NCBI RefSeq assembly: GCF_000244755.1 | Contig: NZ_AHOO02000005.1 | Coordinates: forward strand, 434,001 to 498,000 | Source: Leptospira licerasiae serovar Varillal str. VAR 010 | GTDB taxonomy: Bacteria > Spirochaetota > Leptospiria > Leptospirales > Leptospiraceae | Direction of reading: 5' to 3' | Length of the DNA: 64,000 nt | Shown here: positions 54,559 through 64,000 of the stretch, piece by piece | Layout: each line of letters begins with the position of its first letter | Position numbering within the stretch: the first letter of the stretch is position 1 | Program-made: the position numbers and the translations under genes | The notes under the pieces: model-generated | Database searches by the model: none | Told to the model about the DNA's origin: nothing | Seen by the model: the letters and a program-made list of their open reading frames with translations, nothing else

Positions 54559-56637
54559 ATGTTTTTTTACAATCAAGGAAAAGGACCCGTTATAAAACGA
54601 AATCATTTTCTAAGCTCCGTCCTTGCCGGAACTCTTCTGTCTTTTTTATTTTCCTGGGATGGTTCCGCTCAACCTATTCCTACACTCTTGGAAAGAAATT
54701 TCGGATCCCCTTTAAACACACAAAACGTAGAATACAATCCTATCATCAGTCCTGACGGAAGATATTTGATCTTCCAATCCAATCGTCCTGGGGGAGAAGG
54801 AGAGATGGACATTTGGCTCTCCGAAAACGCAAATTATAAAAAAAGGGACGGGGAAGCTGATTGGAAGAAGCCAGTAAACCTAAACCAAGATATCTGGGAA
54901 CAAAATAAGAAGGAACTCCCTTCCGGAGAAAAAAGGTCCAAACTATTCAATACGGATAAGTACGAAGGCGGAATCTCAATTCGATTCGACGAGTCCGGAA
55001 ACCCTGAGGAAATTTTTCTTACTTCCGTCCGAAACGTAAAAGCGGACAGAGAAGGTTTTGACGCATTAGATATTTATTATACTAAGAGAGACGAAAAGAC
55101 AAGACGTTGGAGCGATCTCATCGGTATCTCAGAGATCAATTCTAATTGGAACGAAAAGATGCCGACCATCTCTCCTGACGGAAAATATCTGATCTTTTCT
55201 TCAGATCGCCCTGGTGGATATGGAGAATACGATCTTTGGGTAAGTTACAGAAATCTTTCCACCGGTGTTTGGTCCAGCCCGGTCAATTTAGGATCGGAAA
55301 CCAACTCTAAGGCTAGTGAAATTCTCCCTTATATTCATCCGGATGGGGAACAATTGTACTTCTCCTCTAACCGAGAGAACGATCGTAAAAAATTTTCCTT
55401 ATATCGTAGTTTCTTAAATCTTCCCGGCACTGCCGACACGGAAGATGCTGAAGACAAACTCACCGTTTCTAAAACCAATCTTCCTCATCCGGTCCCGGAA
55501 ACAGGAAGTCTGGAAAAACTACCTCACCCATTTAACTTGGATGCGACCGAAGGTATCGATTCCGAGGGAATTTCCTTCGATAATGAAGGACTTTGGGCTT
55601 ATATATCTTCCAATCGAAATGGAGGACAGGGTCAGTACGATATTTATAGATTCCAGGTGCCTGAAAACCTGAGGAATTCCTACGACGTATCTTTTCAGGG
55701 ATTGGTTCTGGACGGTTCAGAAGCCACAATGATAGGTCTAGATGCCACAATCAAAATTTCCGATAGTGTGGGACCTTCCCGCACAATTACGTCCAGAAGG
55801 ATTGGAGGAGATCTTTCCAAAGGAAATCCGACTAACTTTAAAACCGTTTTAAAAACGGGAAGATTGTATAAGGTAGAAATTTCTTCTCCCGGTTTTTATC
55901 CCACTGAGGACAAGCTCGACTTACGTGGAAATGTGGAGAGAAACAAAAAAGTTTATAAAACTTACGTACTTCTGCCTATCAAAGATGAAGAGAAAGGTAA
56001 AATTGTTAATACCGGCGACGGTGATAAAGGGAAGGGACTTAATGTGGTAGTCGTAGATGCTACTACTAAAGAGCCAATCACTGGAGCGACCGTTACAGTT
56101 TTTACTCCTAAGAATAGACAGGGAGAAATCTTAAAATACAACAGTTTGTCAAAAAATTTCCATATCGACTTGATCCCTGACACTGATTTCGAGATCTTTG
56201 CAAAGGCTGAGAAATATATTTCCGAAAGTGTTAATATCTTGAAGAAAGATGTTAAACCCGGTTCCACGATCTCTATAGCGTTAAGGAAAGATTCGGAAGT
56301 CCCAGTTGTTTTAAATACTAAACTCTATTTTGAATTCAATAAGACCGAGGTGACTGACGCACATCGTAAACAACTCGATCTCATTGTAGACTATCTCAAG
56401 AAGAATCCGTCGGATAAAATAGAGATTGGGGGCCATACAGATAATATAGCTTCCAAAGAATATAATACTCGCTTAAGCGGGAACAGAGCGCGGAAAGTTT
56501 TTGACTACATACGTAGTAAAGGGATCCAAGCTTCTAGGTTAAAAACCAGAGCATATTGGTATTCCAGACCTGACGAAGATAACTCTACCGAAGACGGAAG
56601 AGCTAAGAACAGGAGGGTTGACTTCCGCAAGCTATAA
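54559..56637 (+). CDS. OmpA-family protein with PD40 repeats
   Basis: The 692-aa protein has a signal peptide (about residues 15-37). Four PD40/WD40-like repeats follow (ISPDGRYLIFQSNRPGG, ISPDGKYLIFSSDRPGG, IHPDGEQLYFSSNREN, FDNEGLWAYISSNRNGG), then a CarboxypepD_reg-like domain and a C-terminal OmpA peptidoglycan-binding domain (KLYFEFNKTEVTDAHRKQLD...IEIGGHTDN...LSGNRARKVFDYI...NRRVDFRKL). It links the outer membrane or periplasm to the wall. Such PD40-OmpA proteins are common in spirochaetes and Bacteroidetes. Confidence 0.9.
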   Translation: MFFYNQGKGPVIKRNHFLSSVLAGTLLSFLFSWDGSAQPIPTLLERNFGSPLNTQNVEYNPIISPDGRYLIFQSNRPGGEGEMDIWLSENANYKKRDGEADWKKPVNLNQDIWEQNKKELPSGEKRSKLFNTDKYEGGISIRFDESGNPEEIFLTSVRNVKADREGFDALDIYYTKRDEKTRRWSDLIGISEINSNWNEKMPTISPDGKYLIFSSDRPGGYGEYDLWVSYRNLSTGVWSSPVNLGSETNSKASEILPYIHPDGEQLYFSSNRENDRKKFSLYRSFLNLPGTADTEDAEDKLTVSKTNLPHPVPETGSLEKLPHPFNLDATEGIDSEGISFDNEGLWAYISSNRNGGQGQYDIYRFQVPENLRNSYDVSFQGLVLDGSEATMIGLDATIKISDSVGPSRTITSRRIGGDLSKGNPTNFKTVLKTGRLYKVEISSPGFYPTEDKLDLRGNVERNKKVYKTYVLLPIKDEEKGKIVNTGDGDKGKGLNVVVVDATTKEPITGATVTVFTPKNRQGEILKYNSLSKNFHIDLIPDTDFEIFAKAEKYISESVNILKKDVKPGSTISIALRKDSEVPVVLNTKLYFEFNKTEVTDAHRKQLDLIVDYLKKNPSDKIEIGGHTDNIASKEYNTRLSGNRARKVFDYIRSKGIQASRLKTRAYWYSRPDEDNSTEDGRAKNRRVDFRKL

Positions 56638-56648
56638 CAGGAGAGCAG

Positions 56649-57803
56649 ATGGAAGTCGAGTACCGATCCTACTTACAATCACCAAGAATATGGGATACAA
56701 TTAAAGACCCCCAGAAAGTCGGTTATATTCTGAAAGAGTACGTACATAACAACGGACTCTTTTTGAAAGAAAATCCCTTAAAACAAGAATTACAGATTCT
56801 GCAAACTACTCCAGAGGGAAAAATTTTTCTTAGGATCGATCCTGAATCTCTGAATGAAGAAGGGGAAATCACTGTTTACAAAACCTTAAGTAAACACATG
56901 GAAATCGGCTTTAAAGTAGAATCCGTCAATCACGAAGACGGAGTAGTAGTCTGTTCTCCTGAATATGTAAGGATTGCAAAAGACGGTCGCATTCTCCCAA
57001 GGATAGAAGGCCTACAAGGCAAAGTGGTCGCGCACAGATTCCATATGCTTAAGAAAGAACAGGATTCCACCAAGGTTCTGGGAACTTCCGGCCAAATCCT
57101 TATGACTGACTTACATAAGAATATCCTATCCGAATATCCGTATTCTAGATTGGTATTTCCTTCGGGAAAAGAACTTAGTTTTGAACAGGACCTAGCCAAA
57201 CGTACAGGTAAAATCATCTTCGTAAAAGATGCGATCAATATGGATCCACTTTCCGAAGAAGAGGCAAGCGGTTTTAATGTCCTAGATCTAAAGCAAGAAT
57301 TAGAAGATGAGATGATCTTGGAAGATAGGACCAAAATTTATCGTTCCGGAAAAATTCAATCTTTCGCGATCTATCCGATATATTACAAAGATCCTTCCGG
57401 ATCGAAACTCGTTGCTTTAGGTTATGCGGAGACAAAGGACAGAATTTTGGATCCTGCTATTCTGAAAAAATACGCAGAGTTAGAAACTGTGTTTAACGAT
57501 AGGATAGAAGACTCCAACACTCTGGATATTGATATCCGTCAAAACGTAATCAATGCTTCCGAAGGAGGAATTCTTCTGGAAGTAACCGAATCCCAGCTAG
57601 TCGAATCATTTCTGCATAAACCTTTCTTTACTGCGGATATAACTTTTAAGATGCAAGCCCCGTTGAGATTCGCGTTTAAAATCCGACATATTTCTCAGAT
57701 CGGGGAAATTTACCTGGTCGGTGCAGAAATAGTTGGCTCCAACGATGCCAAGACGAATATGACTCTATTAAAGAAGAATTTAAGCTTCATTAAGAGCGTC
57801 TAA
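56649..57803 (+). CDS. DUF1577-like leptospiral protein
   Basis: The 384-aa protein has no signal peptide. The sequence is beta-rich with a mid-protein loop ([38 protein letters not shown]) and a C-terminal PilZ-like strand set ([16 protein letters not shown]...[19 protein letters not shown]...[10 protein letters not shown]). It resembles the leptospiral DUF1577 family; a cyclic-di-GMP PilZ-type RxxxR motif is not evident. AGGAG lies 7 nt before the ATG, 11 bp after the OmpA gene, suggesting an operon. Confidence 0.6.
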   Translation: MEVEYRSYLQSPRIWDTIKDPQKVGYILKEYVHNNGLFLKENPLKQELQILQTTPEGKIFLRIDPESLNEEGEITVYKTLSKHMEIGFKVESVNHEDGVVVCSPEYVRIAKDGRILPRIEGLQGKVVAHRFHMLKKEQDSTKVLGTSGQILMTDLHKNILSEYPYSRLVFPSGKELSFEQDLAKRTGKIIFVKDAINMDPLSEEEASGFNVLDLKQELEDEMILEDRTKIYRSGKIQSFAIYPIYYKDPSGSKLVALGYAETKDRILDPAILKKYAELETVFNDRIEDSNTLDIDIRQNVINASEGGILLEVTESQLVESFLHKPFFTADITFKMQAPLRFAFKIRHISQIGEIYLVGAEIVGSNDAKTNMTLLKKNLSFIKSV

Positions 57804-57808
57804 GAGAC

Positions 57809-59131
57809 TTGGAAAAACAGAAAGCCTTTTTACCCACAGCCCCATACAAGGGGACGAGAGATTTTTATCCGGACGAAATGAGATTCCGAAATTGGATGTT
57901 TTCCGTTATGAGGAAGACTGTCCAATCTTTCGGGTACGAAGAATATGACGGCCCCATCCTAGAATCTTTCGAACTCTATCTTGCAAAAAGCGGAGAAGAG
58001 ATCGTTCAACGACAACTCTACGATTTTACTGACAAAGGAGATCGCCATGTTGCGATCCGTCCCGAAATGACTCCCACTCTGGCAAGAATGGTAGCGGGAG
58101 AAGTCAGAAATCTTGCTAAGCCTATCCGTTGGTTCTCCATCCCGAACTTGTGGAGATATGAACAACCGGGCAAAGGCCGCCTCAGAGAACATTGGCAGCT
58201 CAATGTAGACCTGTTCGGAGTAAACTCTTATCGAGCGGAAGTAGAGATCATTCTGATCGCTAATGCAATTTTAGAAAATTTTAATGCTCCTAAGGGAAGT
58301 TATCAGATCAAGGTTTCTCATAGGGGGATCTTGGATTCCTTCTTAAATCAATCTCTGGCCTTAGCTCCCGAAAAAGCGCATGCTGTTTCAAAACTTTTAG
58401 ATAAAAAATCAAAGATCAGCAAAGAAGCTTTTGAAGAAGAGATCAAACCTCTACTTTCTAATCCGGAAAAACAGTTAACTCTGATCTATAAATACTTGGA
58501 TACGGATCTCCAAACGATCGGTGAGTTAGAAGGTATAGACAGTTCTTCCGTTGAATTTATTAAAAACCTTTTTTCAGATCTTGCTTCTTTAGGAATTAAA
58601 GATCAATTGGAATTCGATCCTTCTATCATCCGCGGTTTCGACTATTATACCGGCTGTATCTTCGAAGTATTCGATACCAATCCGGAAAACAGAAGATCTC
58701 TGTACGGCGGGGGGAGATACGACAACCTGATCGGATTATTCTCCAATGAACAACTTTCCGGGATCGGCTTTGGCTTGGGAGATGTTACCTTTAAAAACTT
58801 TTTGGAAGGACATGGACTCGTTCCCAAGGACCTAAATTCTAAAAATGCGGTTTTAATCCCTTTGATGGAAGATAAAGTTTTTCCGGAAGTTTTGAAACTT
58901 GCGGAAGAACTAAGGAAAGAAGGAATCGGAGTGGAAACAATGCTCGAATCTGCAAAACTCGGCAAACAAATCCAATCGGCCGAAAAAAAAGGATATCGTT
59001 TCCTGATCTTCTTGGGAGAATCCGAAATCTCCGAAAACAAGGTTCAGTTAAAAGATATCGTATCGGGAGAGCAGTCCTCCGTCTCAAGATCCGATCTAAT
59101 CTCCATCTTGCGGAAATCCTTACTTGGATAA
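57809..59131 (+). CDS. hisS: Histidyl-tRNA synthetase
   Basis: The 440-aa class II synthetase has motif 1 [18 protein letters not shown], motif 2 [29 protein letters not shown], the HisRS-specific [12 protein letters not shown] and motif 3 [10 protein letters not shown]-terminal anticodon-binding domain follows ([13 protein letters not shown]...[22 protein letters not shown]). The start is TTG 57809. It overlaps the PAP2 gene by 8 bp. Confidence 0.96.
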   Translation: MEKQKAFLPTAPYKGTRDFYPDEMRFRNWMFSVMRKTVQSFGYEEYDGPILESFELYLAKSGEEIVQRQLYDFTDKGDRHVAIRPEMTPTLARMVAGEVRNLAKPIRWFSIPNLWRYEQPGKGRLREHWQLNVDLFGVNSYRAEVEIILIANAILENFNAPKGSYQIKVSHRGILDSFLNQSLALAPEKAHAVSKLLDKKSKISKEAFEEEIKPLLSNPEKQLTLIYKYLDTDLQTIGELEGIDSSSVEFIKNLFSDLASLGIKDQLEFDPSIIRGFDYYTGCIFEVFDTNPENRRSLYGGGRYDNLIGLFSNEQLSGIGFGLGDVTFKNFLEGHGLVPKDLNSKNAVLIPLMEDKVFPEVLKLAEELRKEGIGVETMLESAKLGKQIQSAEKKGYRFLIFLGESEISENKVQLKDIVSGEQSSVSRSDLISILRKSLLG

Positions 59132-59696
59132 GAACACATTGGAAAAATTATCCGCTTTCGAAAGAATCGATTACTCGATCGCGATGTTCATTCGCGAAAA
59201 AATCCATTCTCCAATACTGAACAGAACTCTCTCTAGGATTAATCGTGGAGAAATGATGTTAGTTCTTATTCTTCCTTATCTTGCGTATGCCGCATGGCAG
59301 GGAATTCTTCCTTATCCTTGGTGGATCGTAATTCCTTATGCCGGGATTGTTGCCTATGCAAACGATCGTTTTGTTTTAGTTTTAAAAAAATTAATCGCTC
59401 GTAAGAGACCCTTAGTCACAGTCGCGGGAAAAGTGGATCAAAATCCGGACATGAAACATTCTTTTCCTTCCGCTCATGCATCTAATTCGATGACGGCGGC
59501 ACTGATCTTAGTGTTCTTGTTCGGTTTTCCGGAATGGTTTTTAGTGCTGAGTCTTTTGGCGGGGATCGGTAGATTATTATCTCTACACCATTTTCCCTCC
59601 GATGTGCTCGGAGGGTGGTTGATAGGAACCTGTTTCGGGACCTTAGGCCTTTTTCTTGGCCGCTGGCTTCTTCCCTTCTTGTTTGGAACCACCTAA
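59124..59696 (+). CDS. PAP2 superfamily phosphatase
   Basis: The 190-aa protein has five transmembrane helices. The phosphatase triad motifs are KKLIARKRP (KxxxxxxRP), [11 protein letters not shown] (PSxH) and [16 protein letters not shown] (SRxxxxxHxxxD equivalent), so it should be active on a lipid pyrophosphate or phosphatidate. The TTG start overlaps the end of hisS. Its last 54 bases overlap the 3' end of pntA on the opposite strand. Confidence 0.88.
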   Translation: MDKNTLEKLSAFERIDYSIAMFIREKIHSPILNRTLSRINRGEMMLVLILPYLAYAAWQGILPYPWWIVIPYAGIVAYANDRFVLVLKKLIARKRPLVTVAGKVDQNPDMKHSFPSAHASNSMTAALILVFLFGFPEWFLVLSLLAGIGRLLSLHHFPSDVLGGWLIGTCFGTLGLFLGRWLLPFLFGTT

Positions 59697-60812
59697 GGCA
59701 TCCAAAGTAAGTTTATGACGGATCTCTCCTTCGTGAGTGATCGTCGTAGAAGCAATAACCTCGTCGTTCAAGTCAAAGTTGATCTTCTTCTCTTTAACCA
59801 ATAGTTTCAGATAATTTAATACGTTCTTAGCGAACATTCTGGATGCATCGGAAGGAAGAGAACCTGCCAAGTTTTGGTGACCGACTACGGAGACTCCGTT
59901 TTTGGTTAAAACAACCTTACCGTGCTGAGTGTACTCGCAGTTTCCTCCGTTTGGAGAAGCAAGGTCCACTACTACCGATCCGGCTTTCATTTTATCTACG
60001 ATCTTTTTAGTGATGATGATCGGAGCTTTTCTACCTGGGATCAAAGCAGTAGTGATGATCACGTCCGCTTTCGCAGCGAATTTTTCGATCGCTTCTTGCT
60101 GGCGTTTTTTGTATTCTTCAGTTTGTTCTACTGCGTAACCGCCTGCTGCTGCAGAGTGAGTTGCACCTTCTACCTCGACGAATTTAGCGCCAAGAGATTG
60201 GACTTGCTCTTTTACTTCAGGACGAGTATCGAATACGTCTACTACAGCTCCTAATCTTCTGGAACTTGCGATCGCTTGTAATCCTGCAACACCCGCTCCG
60301 ATAATGAGCACGGAAGCAGGAGTAATAGTACCTGCAGCAGTAGTCAACATTGGAAAGAATCTGGTTAGATGAGTGGAAGCGATAAGAACAGCTTTATATC
60401 CGGCAACAGTTGCTTGGGAAGAAAGAACGTCCATAGACTGAGCACGTGTGATACGAGCAATCGCATCCAAACTCAATACTGTAACTTTTTGAGCGGCAAG
60501 CTTTTTGATTACCTGAGGATTCACCGCAGGTTGGAACATTCCTAAATAGAAAGCTCCTTTTTTGATCTTAGATAAGCTTGCTCCATCCGCTAAGTGAATA
60601 CTCACAACTAGGTCGGATTTTTTCAGGATATCGGCGCGAGATTGTATCGACGCTCCGGCTTTTTTATAATCTTCGTCAGAGAAATAAGAACCTTCTCCAG
60701 CGCCTTTTTCGATGATAACAGAAGCACCGATTTTTTTTAAGGCATCAACTACGTCCGGCGTTACCGCTACTCTAGTCTCTTCCTTAGCTTCTTTTAAAAC
60801 TCCGATATTCAT
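59643..60812 (-). CDS. pntA: NAD(P) transhydrogenase subunit alpha
   Basis: The 389-aa protein is the NAD-binding dI domain of the proton-translocating transhydrogenase. Motifs are GVLKEAKEETRVAVTPD, ITRAQSMDVLSSQATVAGYKAV, the GAGVAGLQAIASSRRLG Rossmann fold and PVxxK-type loops. It ends in a Lys/Ala-rich tail (KKPAAKKKA). No transmembrane beta subunit gene is adjacent, so the partner is encoded elsewhere, as in split transhydrogenases. The 3' end overlaps PAP2. Confidence 0.93.
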   Translation of the reverse strand: MNIGVLKEAKEETRVAVTPDVVDALKKIGASVIIEKGAGEGSYFSDEDYKKAGASIQSRADILKKSDLVVSIHLADGASLSKIKKGAFYLGMFQPAVNPQVIKKLAAQKVTVLSLDAIARITRAQSMDVLSSQATVAGYKAVLIASTHLTRFFPMLTTAAGTITPASVLIIGAGVAGLQAIASSRRLGAVVDVFDTRPEVKEQVQSLGAKFVEVEGATHSAAAGGYAVEQTEEYKKRQQEAIEKFAAKADVIITTALIPGRKAPIIITKKIVDKMKAGSVVVDLASPNGGNCEYTQHGKVVLTKNGVSVVGHQNLAGSLPSDASRMFAKNVLNYLKLLVKEKKINFDLNDEVIASTTITHEGEIRHKLTLDALGGSKQEGKKPAAKKKA

Positions 60813-60890
60813 ACAGCCTACTCGAAACTCAATTTTTCGGTTAAATTCCCTTATAGGGGAAAAGTAGGTCCAGATTTTCTCGGCGAACGA

Positions 60891-61826
60891 TTAATCCAAG
60901 TGATTTTTGAAATAATCGACCGTTTTCCTGATTCCTTCTAATAAAGGGACCTTAGGTTCATAACCCAGTTTTTGTCTAGCTAAAGTCAGATCCGGCTTTC
61001 TGCGGGCAGGATCGTCTTGGGGAAGAGTTTTATATATGATCTTGGAAGAAGAGCCTGTCTCTTTTAAAACTAACTCCGCTAGTTCTTTAACGGTAAACTC
61101 TCCGTCATTCCCTAAGTTAACAGGACCGTTGAAGTCTTGGGTATTCATCATTCTAATGATACCGTCCACAAGATCATCCACATAACAGAAGGATCTGGTT
61201 TGAGAACCGTCTCCATAAACCGTGATGTCTTTTCCTGCAAGTGCTTGGACCACGAAATTACTTACTACTCTTCCGTCGTCGGGAAGCATACGAGGTCCGT
61301 AAGTGTTGAAGATACGAATGACTCTTATGTCTACTTTATGATTTCTATGATAATCGAAACAAAGAGTTTCAGCGACCCTCTTTCCTTCATCATAACAACT
61401 TCTGATACCGATAGGATTTACATTTCCCCAATATGTTTCTTTTTGAGGATGTTCGATCGGGTTTCCATAAACTTCGCTGGTAGAGGCTTGTAAGATCCTT
61501 GCCTTGACTCTTTTAGCAAGTCCCAACATATTCATAGTACCTAGTACGTTGGTCTTAATCGTTTTGATCGCATTGGATTGATAATGGATCGGGCTCGCAG
61601 GACAAGCAAAGTTATAGATCTGATCCACTTCGAGTCGAATAGGCTCAGTGATATCATGACGTATTAGTTCGAAGCGAGGGTTGGAGAGAAGTTTTTCAAC
61701 ATTCTTCTTTCTTCCGGTGTGAAAGTTATCCACACAGATAACTTCGTTACCTTCGTTTATCAACCTTTCGCATAAATGAGATCCGATAAATCCGGCTCCA
61801 CCGGTCACTAGCACTCTATTAGCCAT
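60891..61826 (-). CDS. UDP-glucuronate decarboxylase (UDP-xylose synthase)
   Basis: The protein is about 311 aa from ATG 61826, in an ATGGCTAA overlap with the M50 gene. The N-terminal [16 protein letters not shown] is the NAD-binding loop. Catalytic [11 protein letters not shown] (YxxxK), NVNPIGIRS and [17 protein letters not shown] match the UXS class rather than epimerases. It would convert UDP-glucuronate to UDP-xylose for a surface glycan. No glycosyltransferase is adjacent. Confidence 0.9.
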   Translation of the reverse strand: MANRVLVTGGAGFIGSHLCERLINEGNEVICVDNFHTGRKKNVEKLLSNPRFELIRHDITEPIRLEVDQIYNFACPASPIHYQSNAIKTIKTNVLGTMNMLGLAKRVKARILQASTSEVYGNPIEHPQKETYWGNVNPIGIRSCYDEGKRVAETLCFDYHRNHKVDIRVIRIFNTYGPRMLPDDGRVVSNFVVQALAGKDITVYGDGSQTRSFCYVDDLVDGIIRMMNTQDFNGPVNLGNDGEFTVKELAELVLKETGSSSKIIYKTLPQDDPARRKPDLTLARQKLGYEPKVPLLEGIRKTVDYFKNHLD

Positions 61827-62691
61827 CAATTCTCTCGATATTCGTAAATTCCGGAGGAAGAGGTTTGCCGTTCAGATCCAAACCTCTGCTTAAAAACCAT
61901 TCCAATACTTCCGGAGTCACTTCTCCAGGAAATGGATTGTCTAAACCTAGTACCGGCCCTTCATCAAATCCAGGAGTTTCATCCGGAACCGGACGAGGAA
62001 CTACCGCTCGCTTCAATGAAAAGAATATGATGGATACGCTAAAAAAGGACCAGAGCAGAGCAATCAAATATCCCAGGAATAAAACCGATTTCGGTACGGT
62101 TCCACCAGGATAAGTCCCCGTAGCCCAGTATGCCAAGATACCTGCGTCTGTATTTTGAACATTCTCCGTAAAATCCAAAAGATCGTATAGACTATATAAA
62201 CTTACGCTGGTCCCTAAAAACACAGTAACCAATCGGTCCCAACCGAACGGAAGGAAAGAAGAGACTAAAAGAAAAATCCCCCAAAGTAGACCGGTCTTTT
62301 GAGCAAGTCCGCCGGAAGAAGTGTACTTTAAAGTGAGTAATAAAACTGCCCCTCCTAAAAGTAATAAAGTGGGTCGGACCAGACTTCCTTTGAATCCTCT
62401 GTTGATCAAAAATCCTCCGACCAAACATGAACCTAAATAACCTGCGGAAACTACGAATATAAAAGGACTTTTACCGGATGTAGGAGAAGCAACAGTTTGT
62501 CCAGCTTCGTCACCGTTCAGTTCTATCATCTGAACGGAACCGCCGGAGATCAAGGTTGCGATCGCATGCCCTGCTTCATGAATAAAAACGACGAAGTCTT
62601 TTAGATAAGAAACCCATCCGTGATTCCAATAGGAAAGAAGAGTTACTATGATCGCGAGTAAGAGTGCAAGTCTTAGGAAACGATTCTCCAT
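61819..62691 (-). CDS. M50B-like membrane metalloprotease
   Basis: The 290-aa protein has a first helix, HEAGH zinc motif (residues 38-42) in [18 protein letters not shown], and six to seven further transmembrane helices with a C-terminal Pro/Glu-rich soluble tail. This is the short M50B class, which lacks PDZ. Its stop is overlapped by UDP-xylose synthase. The substrate is unknown; perhaps membrane-protein quality control. Confidence 0.8.
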   Translation of the reverse strand: MENRFLRLALLLAIIVTLLSYWNHGWVSYLKDFVVFIHEAGHAIATLISGGSVQMIELNGDEAGQTVASPTSGKSPFIFVVSAGYLGSCLVGGFLINRGFKGSLVRPTLLLLGGAVLLLTLKYTSSGGLAQKTGLLWGIFLLVSSFLPFGWDRLVTVFLGTSVSLYSLYDLLDFTENVQNTDAGILAYWATGTYPGGTVPKSVLFLGYLIALLWSFFSVSIIFFSLKRAVVPRPVPDETPGFDEGPVLGLDNPFPGEVTPEVLEWFLSRGLDLNGKPLPPEFTNIERIDG

Positions 62692-62709
62692 TCTACATAG
62701 AATATCGGC

Positions 62710-64000
62710 CTATTCCGTTTTAAAATGGCTTAAAATCCCGCCGAATTTTTGAGAATGTTCCAGAGTATCTTTTACCGAATGCCTGATATTCTCGGAAGTA
62801 GCTGCGATGTCTTCCGCCGATTTAGAGATTGCGCTCATAGAATCCGAAATTTCGCCTGCAGATAGTTTTTGCTGCTCCGAAGTTCCTGCCATCATCTTTC
62901 CTAAAACCAAAACCTGATCGGAACTGCTTCGTATTTCTCCGAGTCTTTTAGACTGTTCTTGCAAAAGACTTTTCACCTTTGACGCGGAGTTGTGAACTTC
63001 TTCTATATAGTTTTGAAGATTTTCGAATACATCAACCGACTGTCCTACTTTCAGAGCGCCTTCTTCCACCGAATTAGATGTACTTTTTACGAGATAAGTT
63101 ATATCTTTGATACTCGATTTGGTCTGTTCTGCAAGTTTCGAGATCTCATCCGCTACTACGGAAAACCCTTTTCCTGCTTCTCCGGCTCTTGCGGATTCGA
63201 TCGATGCATTTAACGCAAGCATATTTGTTCTTTCGGAAATACTTGTGATAATGCTCACGATCTTATTGATCTCATTGGAATAAGAACGTATCTGCTCCAT
63301 GGATTGGATTGCTTCATTAAATATCTGTTTTGCTTGGTCGGCCTTGTTTGCAACATTACCAGCTTGTGACTCCAAGTTTTGCATAGACTTGGAAGTTTCG
63401 CCCAACGATACATCTATAGAGCCGATACTATCGTTTACGTTGGATAAACTTCTAGTCTGCTCGGTGATCGTCAATACGATCTCATCGATCGTTTTCGAAA
63501 GTTCATGTGAAGCTGCTGCAGTTTCTTGAACTGCATGTGCTTGCTTTTGAGAAACTCTTTCGAAAGAACCTACTGATTGGAATAATTCCTCGTACAATTT
63601 GAGATTTCTTTGGTAGTTCTCTTTCATCTGAACAAGAAGTCCCCAAAGACTGATCGTCATACATCTTAGGTTAGAATAGATTTTGTCTGCATCTTCTATC
63701 CCTTCTTTCCTAGGAAATTCAGCTGCAAGATTTCCGTTCACTACCTTGCCCACGATCTCTAAAGTCTCGGACATTTTCTTTTTCAGTTTATAGATGGTTC
63801 TCAAACAAAGATAAAACCCCAGAACCACTGCAAGAAAGGTAACTGTAGAAGCGATCGGGTCGGTTAAAAATAATTTCAAACCTAAATAAGAAGAAGGAAT
63901 GAATATACAAGCGAATGTAAAAGTTACAAGACCTATATATCCGAACTTAACTCTGAGAGAATTTACAAAAGAGAAAAAGGTCCTAAAAAGTTTAGATCCT
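62710..64000 (-). CDS. Methyl-accepting chemotaxis protein, 5' end beyond window
   Basis: The receptor signalling domain covers the conserved hairpin tip ([31 protein letters not shown]) at about residues 220-250 of the TTG63879 reading. A HAMP-like linker and helical methylation regions flank it. The frame stays open beyond 63879 to the window edge with hydrophobic sequence ([20 protein letters not shown]), so the true start and the multi-helix N-terminal sensor lie outside; TTG 63879 should not be used as the start. It probably couples to CheA/CheW for motility. Confidence 0.9.
   Translation of the reverse strand, partial: GSKLFRTFFSFVNSLRVKFGYIGLVTFTFACIFIPSSYLGLKLFLTDPIASTVTFLAVVLGFYLCLRTIYKLKKKMSETLEIVGKVVNGNLAAEFPRKEGIEDADKIYSNLRCMTISLWGLLVQMKENYQRNLKLYEELFQSVGSFERVSQKQAHAVQETAAASHELSKTIDEIVLTITEQTRSLSNVNDSIGSIDVSLGETSKSMQNLESQAGNVANKADQAKQIFNEAIQSMEQIRSYSNEINKIVSIITSISERTNMLALNASIESARAGEAGKGFSVVADEISKLAEQTKSSIKDITYLVKSTSNSVEEGALKVGQSVDVFENLQNYIEEVHNSASKVKSLLQEQSKRLGEIRSSSDQVLVLGKMMAGTSEQQKLSAGEISDSMSAISKSAEDIAATSENIRHSVKDTLEHSQKFGGILSHFKTE

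Overview
The window looks like chromosomal DNA of a Leptospira species (spirochaete). The evidence is a flgN-flgK-flgL-fliW-csrA flagellar cluster, many lipoproteins with loose spirochaetal lipoboxes, frequent TTG/GTG starts, moderate GC, a DUF1577-like protein, very large 7TM-HAMP-SpoIIE-TPR phosphatases and a periplasmic OmpA/PD40 protein. No insertion sequence, prophage, CRISPR array, rRNA operon or obvious island is visible. Genes are tightly packed, often with 4-nt overlaps. After two small genes below the usual size cutoff are added (26123-26302 and 26814-26990), no stretch above 300 bases lacks a gene.

Layout. 1-3042: a 5'-truncated M48 protease, a SIMPL-domain protein and a putative outer-membrane protein. 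3084-8492 (minus): flgN, flgK, flgL, fliW, csrA and a SHOCT-tailed lipoprotein. 8722-12645: cell-wall and lipid enzymes (GH25 muramidase, hot-dog thioesterase, alpha/beta hydrolase, M23 peptidase). 12694-15162: a citrate synthase divergent from a helix-turn-helix/citrate-synthase fusion, sharing a 75-bp region with face-to-face promoters. 15224-24790: mixed housekeeping (hpt, histidine phosphatase, pyrD, ABC-2 exporter, patatin, rRNA/tRNA uridine methyltransferase). 24845-25986: two tRNA-Ser genes, a tandem membrane-protein pair and tRNA-Arg.

26123-36770: a BFD-like [2Fe-2S] miniprotein overlapping a WbuC-type cupin, plsC, dapF, a zinc-ribbon methyltransferase behind an attenuator-like leader, an exported FAD oxidoreductase coupled to a histidine-rich membrane protein, and small metabolic genes including enoyl-CoA hydratase and dcd. 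36775-44261: two paralogous membrane SpoIIE phosphatases flanking an exported HExxH protease. 44449-53620: transporters, a propeller protein coupled to a site-2-type protease, cysE, rlpA and TPR proteins. 53608-64000: folP, an OmpA/PD40 protein, a DUF1577-like protein, hisS, PAP2, pntA, UDP-xylose synthase, an M50B-like protease and a 5'-truncated chemotaxis receptor.

The most interesting items are the HTH-citrate synthase regulator with its shared promoter, the paired SpoIIE phosphatases around a protease, the FAD oxidoreductase/membrane-protein pair, the apparently inactive transglutaminase-like fold beside the S2P-like protease, and the attenuator-like leader at 29127-29168. I did not find a clearly novel defence or mobile system. 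Functions are read from motifs by eye; no database search was run.
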